Assembly: GCA_028277985.1 (NCBI GenBank)
Contig: JANQFG010000121.1
Span: forward strand, 1 to 58,862
Length of the DNA: 58,862 nt
Direction: 5' to 3'
Source of the DNA: a bacterium
Lineage (GTDB): Bacteria; Desulfobacterota; DSWW01
The position numbers and the translations under genes are program-made. Positions 45,794-53,025 of this stretch are shown here, piece after piece. Positions within the stretch are counted from its first letter, which is position 1. Each line of letters starts with the position of its first letter. The notes below the pieces were generated by a model. It was not told the origin of the DNA, did not search any database, and worked only from the letters and a program-made list of their open reading frames with translations.

Positions 45794-46003
45794 CGCGTTT
45801 CTCCCCTTTTGTAGGCTAAAATGTTAACAAAGCCGTAAGAATAAAGTCAAGATTCCAGGTTTTTGTCCCTTTCTGGAGCCGTGCAAAGGGTCAAGGCAGT
45901 GGATCGGTCCGCGGAAATCCCATAGAATGCGGGCAAGGGCGTGCCCGGGACCCGCCCCCCCTTTAACCGAGGATCCCGTCTCCCTGAAGGAGGAACAGAG
46001 TAG

Positions 46004-47314
46004 ATGAACCCGTTAGCAGAACAACTGAACGACCAGATCAAGAAGAACAACCCACACGTCTTCGAGATGCTCTCCCCCTTTGGAAAGAGACTCTTCTTTC
46101 CCAAGGGCATTCTTTCGCAGAGCGCCGAAGCGAAAGAAAAGGCGCACCGGTTCAACGCCACCATCGGGATCGCGCTGGAAAACGGGGAGGCGATGCATCT
46201 GGCCTGCATCCAGGACATGCTCAAGGGCATCCGGCCCGACGATGCTTTCCCGTATGCACCCGCTGCGGGAAAACTCGCGCTGCGGGAAAAGTGGAAGGAG
46301 AAACAGATTGCCGAGAGCCCGTCCCTCGAGGACAAGACGATCGGGAGACCGATTGCGACCAATGCCCTGACCCACGGCCTCACCCTCGTGGGAGACCTGT
46401 TCGTAGAACCGGGCGACACGATTCTGCTCCCGGACAAGTTTTGGGGCAACTACCGACTGATCCTGGAGGTGCGCAAGCAGGGGCGGATCGTCACCTATCC
46501 CTTCTACAGTGCCTCCGGGGGTTTTGATGTACAGGCCTTCGAAAAGGGGATCGAGGAGCAGACAGCCGGAGGAAAGAAGCTCATCGTGCTCCTCAACTTC
46601 CCGAACAACCCGACAGGGTATTCGATCAACAAAGCCGAGGCAGACGCGATTTCAGGTGTGCTGATCGAGGCGGCCCGGAAGGGCGCCCGGCTCGTGGTCG
46701 TTCTCGACGAAGCCTACTATGGCCTCTTCTACGCGGATGACCTGTTCCGTGAGTCCCTTCTCGGCAAGCTTGCCAACCAGGACGAGCGACTGCTGGTGGT
46801 CAAGCTCGACGGGGCCACAAAGGAGGAGTTCGTCTGGGGCTTCCGTGTCGGATTTCTCACCTTCGGCATTGGCGGGGCCGGCGATCAGCAAGCGGTTTAC
46901 GAGGCGTTGGAGAAGAAAACGATGGGGGCCATACGAGGTTCCATTTCGAACAGCCCTCATCTTCCCCAGACCCTCGTCCTGAAAGCACTCGAGTCGCCCG
47001 ACTTTCGGAAGCAGCAGGCGGAGAAATTCGCACTGCTCGAGGGGCGGGCCCGCAAGGTCATGCAGGTGCTCGAGAACCCGAAGTATGAGGAAGCCTGGAC
47101 GGTATATCCCTTTAACGCGGGCTATTTCATGTGCATGGCACTCAAGGGTGTGGAAGGGGAGACTCTGCGCAAGCATCTCCTGGACACCTATGGAGTGGGA
47201 CTCATCGCGGCCGGGGGCAACGACGTGCGGGTCGCCTTCTCCTGTATCGAGGAGGAGAACGTGGTGGAACTGTTCGAACTCATCTACAAAGGTGTCATGG
47301 ATCTGAAGTCGTAA
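46004..47314 (+). CDS. PLP-dependent aminotransferase, class I/II
   Basis: 436 residues. Fold type I: FPYAPAAGKLALREKW, TNALTHGLTLVGD, LLNFPNNPTGYS, VVLDEAYYGLF, and a Lys in VKLDGATKEEFVWGFRVGF as the likely Schiff-base residue. It resembles the aspartate aminotransferase-like group. The amino donor cannot be told. AGGAGG lies 11 bases before the ATG. The acyl-CoA ligase begins 33 bases after the stop, so both are probably on one transcript. Confidence 0.85.
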   Translation: MNPLAEQLNDQIKKNNPHVFEMLSPFGKRLFFPKGILSQSAEAKEKAHRFNATIGIALENGEAMHLACIQDMLKGIRPDDAFPYAPAAGKLALREKWKEKQIAESPSLEDKTIGRPIATNALTHGLTLVGDLFVEPGDTILLPDKFWGNYRLILEVRKQGRIVTYPFYSASGGFDVQAFEKGIEEQTAGGKKLIVLLNFPNNPTGYSINKAEADAISGVLIEAARKGARLVVVLDEAYYGLFYADDLFRESLLGKLANQDERLLVVKLDGATKEEFVWGFRVGFLTFGIGGAGDQQAVYEALEKKTMGAIRGSISNSPHLPQTLVLKALESPDFRKQQAEKFALLEGRARKVMQVLENPKYEEAWTVYPFNAGYFMCMALKGVEGETLRKHLLDTYGVGLIAAGGNDVRVAFSCIEEENVVELFELIYKGVMDLKS

Positions 47315-47347
47315 CGAACCGAACGCCCCAGGTGATGCGCGCACCGA

Positions 47348-48940
47348 ATGGCAGACTCAGCAAACCCGAAAACCCGGAACGACTTCCCCGCGACCTGGCA
47401 GAGGCCGGATCTCTGGCTCGAGGAGAAGGCAGAGACCCGGCCCGGCAAACCGGCGATCATCTTCAGGCATGAAAGCATCACCTACCACAGGCTGTGGGAG
47501 AGGGTTACGCGACTCGCGGGCGGACTTGCCCGCAAGGGGTTGAGGCCCGGGGACCGGATTGCCTGCCTGACCACCAACCACCCCGCCTTTCTGGAAACCT
47601 ATTTTGCTTCTTCTCTCATTGGCTCGATCTTCGTGCCTCTGAACTTCCGTCTGGCCGAAGCCGAGATCCGACACCAGATAGAAGATTCGCAACCTTCGGC
47701 CCTCGTTCTCGGCCCCACCCAGGAAGAGCACTCCGATCGTTTCTTCCGGGACCTGGCTGCAGGGGCGATGCGGATCGTACGGATCGAAACCGGGAAGGCA
47801 ACGGTCGCCCCGGACTACGAGAAGCTCATCGAGACAGGCCATGGCGTGGATCGCAATGATCTCGACCGGTCCTTCTCTCCGGAAGATCCACAACTGATCA
47901 TGTATACCTCGGGGACGACCGGCACGCCCAAGGGTGCGCTCCTTCCTTACAGAAAGACCCTCTACAACAGCCTGAACGCGGAACGCTTCTTCGAGCTGAC
48001 CGAGGAGGACAGCGTCCTGGTCTCGGTTCCCCTGTTCCATTCTCTCGGCCTGAACATTCTGAGCGTGCCGGTCCTGTTCCAGGGGGGCACGGTGGTCCTG
48101 CTCGAGAGTTTCGAGCCTGCCGAAGCCCTACGGGCGATGAGGCGGCACGGGGTCACCTTCATCGGAGCGGTTCCCACGATCTACAAACGCCTGCTCGACC
48201 ACGGACTCGAGGGCTCGGACCTTTCCGGACTCAGGTTCGGTTTCACCGCTGGGGCTCCGATTCCGACCTCTCTCATCGAGGCGTACCATGAACGGGGCAT
48301 ACTGCTGAAGCAGGGGTTCGGCCAGACGGAATCCTCCATCCTTTGCTGTCTGGACGCCGAGGACGCGATCCGGAAGGCGGGCTCCGTTGGAAAGCCGGTC
48401 GTCCATGCCGAGGTCAAGGTCGTGAACGAACGGTTCGAGGAGGCCGCGGTCGGTGAGACAGGGGAAATCGTCGCAAGCGGGCCGATCGTCATGCTGGGCT
48501 ACTGGGGGCGTGACCAGGAGACCGAAAAGGCGTTTCAAGGCCGCTGGCTCCGTACACAGGACCTTGCCGTTCGTGACGGGGAAGGCTTCCTCACCCTGGT
48601 CGGGCGCAGCGGCGACATGTATATCAGCGGCGGAGAAAACGTCTACCCTGAAGAGGTCGAAAGGGTCTACCGCGGGCATCCGGACCTGGAAGAAATCGCG
48701 GTGATCGGGATGCCGGATCCGGATCTGGGAGAGGTGGGGCTCGCTTTCGTGATCCTTCGCGAAGGCTGCTCCTTGGACGAGGGGGCCCTGAGGGATTACG
48801 CTCGCGGCAGGCTCTCGCGCTACAAGATACCACGGAGATTCTCGAGGGTAGACGCCCTGCCGCACACCGTTACGGGCAAGATCCAGAAGTATCTCCTTCG
48901 ACAGCGACTCTCCGGGAACGACGGACCGCTTTTGAGTTGA
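47348..48940 (+). CDS. AMP-forming acyl-CoA ligase
   Basis: 530 residues. ANL-superfamily motifs are all present: YTSGTTGTPKGALL (P-loop), GFGQTESS (A5), the hinge/C-terminal GRSGDMYISGGENVYPEEVE, and the catalytic Lys near the end in HTVTGKIQKY. Long-chain or aromatic acids are possible substrates. It lies beside an aminotransferase and 320 bases before the small gene at 49257. The 316-base gap 48941-49256 shows no gene or clear structural element. Confidence 0.9.
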   Translation: MADSANPKTRNDFPATWQRPDLWLEEKAETRPGKPAIIFRHESITYHRLWERVTRLAGGLARKGLRPGDRIACLTTNHPAFLETYFASSLIGSIFVPLNFRLAEAEIRHQIEDSQPSALVLGPTQEEHSDRFFRDLAAGAMRIVRIETGKATVAPDYEKLIETGHGVDRNDLDRSFSPEDPQLIMYTSGTTGTPKGALLPYRKTLYNSLNAERFFELTEEDSVLVSVPLFHSLGLNILSVPVLFQGGTVVLLESFEPAEALRAMRRHGVTFIGAVPTIYKRLLDHGLEGSDLSGLRFGFTAGAPIPTSLIEAYHERGILLKQGFGQTESSILCCLDAEDAIRKAGSVGKPVVHAEVKVVNERFEEAAVGETGEIVASGPIVMLGYWGRDQETEKAFQGRWLRTQDLAVRDGEGFLTLVGRSGDMYISGGENVYPEEVERVYRGHPDLEEIAVIGMPDPDLGEVGLAFVILREGCSLDEGALRDYARGRLSRYKIPRRFSRVDALPHTVTGKIQKYLLRQRLSGNDGPLLS

Positions 48941-49256
48941 AAACCCGTGTCAGGGAGGATAGACTGGAACACGAGAGGAAGTTGCCGGCGAGATCGCGCT
49001 GCACAGTGCTCGCTTGCATGCAAGAGGTCCCTACTCCTCGAGTTCGTTGACCGGTTTCCGAGCGAACGAGTGGTCTTCGACAGCACCCTCCCCACGCTCC
49101 GCTTCTGCTCCGTATCCTGCTTCCACGGTCTCTCGACACCAGGCTCCGCACTGAGCCGGGTGACTCGCCTGCAGGGTTCTCCTTCGACCGATGTACCTGG
49201 ACCCGCAGCACACAAAGTGCCGGGTCTCAGAAGGCTTGGAAAAGGAGGGTAGAAAG

Positions 49257-49550
49257 ATGAAGGCAGGCATCTTCTTCACGGGCTCGGGCCCCATCCTCGT
49301 CCTCACCACATACGAGGACCTGAGACATGCGAATCTCGTCGACAAGCTGGCTTCCAAGGGCATCAAGAAATTCATCGCCTGCGAGGTTGCCGAGGAGAAG
49401 GCAAGAAAGGCTTACGGCAAGCACTTCGATGTGATCATGGGGGATCTCAGGCAGACGGATGATCTTCGCGTGCTCGACTATGACGGGCACAGGATCTTCC
49501 TGAACTTCTCCCTCAAGGAAATCGGCGAGCCACTTCTCTTCGAACCGTAG
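49257..49550 (+). CDS. conserved-looking 97-residue protein of unknown function
   Basis: The start is the ATG at 49257 (MKAGIFFTGSGPILVLTTY), after AGGAGGG. The protein has no signal peptide or Cys motif except Cys42. It reads as a compact alpha/beta fold: a strand-rich start, helices around NLVDKLASKGIKKFIACEVAEEKARKAY, then DVIMGDLRQTDDLRVLDYDGHRIFLNFSL. I do not recognise it. The next gene (SRPBCC) is convergent 25 bases away. Confidence 0.65.
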   Translation: MKAGIFFTGSGPILVLTTYEDLRHANLVDKLASKGIKKFIACEVAEEKARKAYGKHFDVIMGDLRQTDDLRVLDYDGHRIFLNFSLKEIGEPLLFEP

Positions 49551-49575
49551 ACGGAGGGCCGCCGAGGCCCCATCA

Positions 49576-50034
49576 TCAGGCAGACCGGGAGACTTCTGCC
49601 TCCAGCTTGTCCTTCATGTCCAGCAGGAAGTCGTAGAAGAAATCCGTCGCTTCGATCTTGGTTCGCGGCTCCATCAGCTTGCCGATCACAGGGATCTTGA
49701 GCCAGAAGACGGTAAGCCAGTGGATCTCCGTTCCTTCGCCGCGGGGGATCAACTCCACGCGGCCGATCTCGTGCCCGAGGGGTCTCGAGCACTTGACCAC
49801 CTTGTATTCGAACATCCGCGGAGGTTCGAACTTCACGATGTCTTCGACGAACTTGCTGCCCATGCCGTGGACTTCTCGAACAGCGCCCACCCCGTTGCGC
49901 TCCTTCTCGCCCTCCTTCAGCAACTTCGACACACTGAACCCTTTGTATCGGACATACCCCTCGTGATCACTGAGGGCTTCCCACACCTTCTCGATCGGCG
50001 CGTGGATGTAGGTCTTCATGATCACGGATTGCAT
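49576..50034 (-). CDS. SRPBCC (START-like) domain protein
   Basis: 152 residues. It starts VIMKTYIHAPIEKVWEALSDHEGYVRY, the usual first strand and helix of polyketide-cyclase/CoxG-type SRPBCC proteins; then RVELIPRGEGTEIHWLTVF and a long C-terminal helix. These small hydrophobic-pocket proteins bind lipids or aromatic ligands. GGGGGGA precedes the ATG by 7 bases. It ends the MarR - Fe-S - Fe-S - SRPBCC operon, 73 bases after the second Fe-S gene. Confidence 0.8.
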   Translation of the reverse strand: MQSVIMKTYIHAPIEKVWEALSDHEGYVRYKGFSVSKLLKEGEKERNGVGAVREVHGMGSKFVEDIVKFEPPRMFEYKVVKCSRPLGHEIGRVELIPRGEGTEIHWLTVFWLKIPVIGKLMEPRTKIEATDFFYDFLLDMKDKLEAEVSRSA

Positions 50035-50107
50035 CGTGTTCCCCCCTTCTCTTCTTCGTGAAGCCTCTAGGCTTTGGTCCGAGCCCCGAGGTCTCCATCC
50101 AATGATC

Positions 50108-51238
50108 TCATTCGGGTTCTACCTGTTCCTCCTGGGCTGCAAGACGGTCGGCCACAAAAAGCTGCATCCACTCACGAGCGGTTTTCGGAGGCTGGGTCGT
50201 CTCTTCCCGATGCTCGAGCACGATCGTGCCGGTCGGGCATTTGTGCACGCAGACCCCACAACCGATACAGAGATCTTCGTCGACCGAGACCGCTTTGTTG
50301 AATTTGCTGGTCGCCTCACCGGACACTTTCAGTTCAATGGCGTCCATGGGGCAGCGTTTCACGCAAAGGCCGCAGGCCTTGCATGTTGCCGGGGTGACCT
50401 TGACCACATAGTTGGATTTGCTCATGGCCTGGGAATGGGACAGCAGGTGATACGGCCGGAACATGGTGCAGTAGATCGGATCGCAACTGCAGATGGTGTC
50501 CGGTTTCTCCTCCTGGTTGCTTATGCCGTGCACCAGTCCGGCATCGGCCGCCTTCTTGAGAATCTCCAGGGTTTCCTCTTTCGTGATTTCCCGGCCCAGG
50601 CCGTGCTTGACGATGTGCCGGCCCAGTTCATCGAAATGCAGGCAATTCTCGGACGGATAGGCGCTTTCCTGGTAGTCCGGGTCCAGCTTGTGCTTGTGCC
50701 TGCATGGGCAATGGGACACCGTGTAGTACTCGAACTTGTCCACCACCTGCTCGATGTCTTCGAACGGAAGGACCTGTCGCGTGTCCTCGATCGTCTTCTT
50801 GATCGGGATGGCCCTCAATCCCTTCTGATGCACCGCATCCATCTGGTCATACCACCCGTCCATGTAGTACCGGTTGGAGTAGTGCGCCACATTCTTCAAT
50901 TCCTCGGTCTCTGCTCCGCTCCAGTAGGGCATCCTCAGGAACATCTGTTGGGCATCCAGCAGCTTGTAGCGAACCGAATCGCCACGCGAGCTTTCGTACA
51001 TCAGGCCCTTTTCACAGAGCGCCTTGATCTTCGGCGCAACTTCGGCCGGGTCCATTTCCTTCGCGGCCGCGATTTCCTCGATGGTCTTCGCGTTCAAAGG
51101 AATACCCGTCATGAATTCTGCTTCTTCGGGTGAGACATATGAGGTGATCATGGGCATCATGGCCTCTGATTTCGTAAACGCCCAGACCGGGTTATCCAGC
51201 CATTCGATGAACTTCTGATACTTCTCCTCGTCCGTCAC
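50108..51238 (-). CDS. multi-cluster Fe-S protein, paralogue B
   Basis: The frame extends to 51292, but I take the GTG at 51238. GGGAGGAAGG lies directly upstream and the protein then aligns with paralogue A from residue 1, giving 376 residues. CPCR (177-180), Cys199 and C250-x-C252-x4-C257 sit at the same residue numbers as in A. The C-terminus has two ferredoxin motifs, CKACGLCVKRC (286-296) and CIGCGVCVHKC. The N-terminus contains a wHTH-like stretch (SPEEAEFMTGI to KGLMYESS). Its gene follows A by 65 bases. The function is unknown; an electron-transfer or redox-sensing role is inferred. Confidence 0.85.
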   Translation of the reverse strand: MTDEEKYQKFIEWLDNPVWAFTKSEAMMPMITSYVSPEEAEFMTGIPLNAKTIEEIAAAKEMDPAEVAPKIKALCEKGLMYESSRGDSVRYKLLDAQQMFLRMPYWSGAETEELKNVAHYSNRYYMDGWYDQMDAVHQKGLRAIPIKKTIEDTRQVLPFEDIEQVVDKFEYYTVSHCPCRHKHKLDPDYQESAYPSENCLHFDELGRHIVKHGLGREITKEETLEILKKAADAGLVHGISNQEEKPDTICSCDPIYCTMFRPYHLLSHSQAMSKSNYVVKVTPATCKACGLCVKRCPMDAIELKVSGEATSKFNKAVSVDEDLCIGCGVCVHKCPTGTIVLEHREETTQPPKTAREWMQLFVADRLAAQEEQVEPE

Positions 51239-51303
51239 TTCCTTCCTCCCTTCTATTCGGTTCGTACGTTGCCGTACTTCGCTGCTCATCACGTGCCCCT
51301 GTT

Positions 51304-52482
51304 CTAGGTTCCGCCGGACGTTTGTTCCTTGGCGGCAGCGGCCTCCGCGAAGCCACGCTGTATCAACTCGATCGGATTCTTCGGAGGATGGTCAAGCACC
51401 TCCTTTCGCTCGAGCACGAGGGAATCGGAGGGACACTTGACAACGCAGACACCGCAGCCGATACAGTCTTCCAGATTGACCGACGCCAGCCGGCCCTTCT
51501 TGTTTGTGAGCTCCTTCTTCCCCTCTTCTCGCTCGACAACCGTGATCCGGTCCTTGGTCTCCGGTGCATCTTCGACCTTGAGGGCATACATGGGACACCG
51601 CTTGACGCAAAGCCCGCATCCGATGCATGTGTCTTGATTGACACGGACCAGGTAGTTGGATCGAGAAAGGCCGTCCACATGTTTGAGCTTGTGGAAGGCC
51701 TCGAAGAAGAGGCAGTCGTTCGGGTCGCAATTGCAGATGGTGTCCGGGGCTTCCTGCCAGTTGGCAACACCGTGGACCAGCCCGGCCTCGGCAGACTTCC
51801 GCAGGATTTCCTCGGTTTCCTCCCGGGTGATTTGCCTCCCCATCCCGTTTTCGTCTATGTAGCGTCCGAGCGCGCCGAAATGGAGGCAGTTCTCCATGGG
51901 ATAAGTGGAATCCTCGAAATCCGGGTCGAGCTTCTTGCGGTGCCGACAGGGGCAGATGGAGACGCTGAAGTAGTCGTGCTGATCGAGCACCTTGGCGACT
52001 TCTTCATAGGGCATGACGCCCCGTGTGTCCTCGATCGTTCCCTCGATAGGCAATGCCCGGCAGTACTTTGTTGAGGTGTGTTCGAAGCGGTCCCAGGCCC
52101 CACGATAGTAGTATTGGTTCGTCCAGGGTGCAATACCCTTGGTTCGCCCGTCCGTCTTCCCGGGCCAATAGGTAGCACGGTACTGGACAAAGTAGACATC
52201 GTTCAGGCTGTAGCGAATGGTATCGCCTACGACGACGCGGAAGACCAGCCCCTTGTTGGCCAGCGCATCCATCCGGTCCTTCAACTCGGCCGAGTCCATC
52301 TTCTTCTGTTCGGCCAGCTCTTCGAGGCTCTTTCCCTGAAACGGGATCCCCGTCACCAGAGAGGCCTCCTCGGGCGTATAGGTGGCCTTCATGAGGGGCA
52401 ACAGGGCATCCGACTCCGGAAGACCCACCACGCTCTGTCGATACCAGCTCATAAGGCCTTCGTAGATCTCTTGCTCTGACAT
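51304..52482 (-). CDS. multi-cluster Fe-S protein, paralogue A
   Basis: 392 residues. N-terminal helix-turn-helix-like domain (TPEEASLVTGIP ... KGLVFRVVVGD), central CPCR at 177-180, Cys199, and C250-x-C252-x4-C257 (TICNCDPNDC), then ferredoxin motifs CIGCGLCVKRC (286-296) and CIGCGVCVVKC (340-350). In A the two ferredoxin motifs are separated by a longer, charged insert (about 310-335). It starts 13 bases after the MarR stop, so both are one operon. There is no signal peptide. The extra Cys outside the ferredoxin part could bind a further Fe-S or metal centre. Confidence 0.87.
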   Translation of the reverse strand: MSEQEIYEGLMSWYRQSVVGLPESDALLPLMKATYTPEEASLVTGIPFQGKSLEELAEQKKMDSAELKDRMDALANKGLVFRVVVGDTIRYSLNDVYFVQYRATYWPGKTDGRTKGIAPWTNQYYYRGAWDRFEHTSTKYCRALPIEGTIEDTRGVMPYEEVAKVLDQHDYFSVSICPCRHRKKLDPDFEDSTYPMENCLHFGALGRYIDENGMGRQITREETEEILRKSAEAGLVHGVANWQEAPDTICNCDPNDCLFFEAFHKLKHVDGLSRSNYLVRVNQDTCIGCGLCVKRCPMYALKVEDAPETKDRITVVEREEGKKELTNKKGRLASVNLEDCIGCGVCVVKCPSDSLVLERKEVLDHPPKNPIELIQRGFAEAAAAKEQTSGGT

Positions 52483-52495
52483 GAACCGTTCCTCC

Positions 52496-52921
52496 TTAAC
52501 GTTGAGGTCTCTCTTCCATGACTTGCTTGAGCAGGTCGCGGAGAGTATTGGACTGTTCCTGACTCAACCGGCTCAGGAATTCCTCGTTCGCATCAACCAT
52601 GGTGGAATGGATCTCCTTGGCATACTCGATGCCTTTCTCTGTCAAACAGGCCAAGAAGGCCCGGCGGTCGCCGGGCTGTGGACGGCGCTCGACCAGATCC
52701 ATCTTTTCCAGCCGATCCAGGATTCCCGTCATGGTGGCAGAGGTGATCTGCACCTTCTGGCCCAGAGCGTGCTGTGGGATGCAGTCCTCTTCGCCCAGGA
52801 AATTCAGGACCATGGCTTGAGAAGCGGTCACCCCCAGGTGCTCGACCCTTCTCGACGTGAATCCGACCCCGGCCAGGCTGGCTTTGGTCAACAGGAAGAA
52901 AATGCAGTCTCGTGCCTCCAT
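52496..52921 (-). CDS. MarR-family transcriptional regulator
   Basis: The ATG at 52921 (MEARDCIFFLLTKAS) follows AAAGGAGGGG by 8 bases, giving 141 residues. Winged helix with LGVTASQAMVLNFL, QITSATMTGILDRLEKMDLVERRPQPGDRRAFLACLTEKG, the typical MarR DNA-binding region and wing. It is first in the operon with the two Fe-S genes and SRPBCC, so it probably controls that operon itself. Its upstream region has a direct repeat at 52953-52975. Confidence 0.92.
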   Translation of the reverse strand: MEARDCIFFLLTKASLAGVGFTSRRVEHLGVTASQAMVLNFLGEEDCIPQHALGQKVQITSATMTGILDRLEKMDLVERRPQPGDRRAFLACLTEKGIEYAKEIHSTMVDANEEFLSRLSQEQSNTLRDLLKQVMEERPQR

Positions 52922-52952
52922 CCGCCGCCCCTCCTTTAAAGTATACCAGTTT

Positions 52953-52976
52953 TTAGCATACCTATTATTAGCATGC
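52953..52976. promoter_or_regulatory. candidate MarR operator / promoter region
   Basis: TTAGCATA (52953-52960) and TTAGCATG (52968-52975) are direct repeats 15 bases apart. On the minus strand they read ATGCTAA-N8-ATGCTAA, just upstream of TATACT (52946-52941), a possible -10. They lie 32-55 bases before the MarR start. A direct rather than inverted repeat is unusual for MarR sites, so confidence is low. Confidence 0.4.
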
Positions 52977-53025
52977 AAGCTTTTTTTGAATCCCTTGTCT
53001 CCACCGTCCTCGAGGGGCACCCTTT

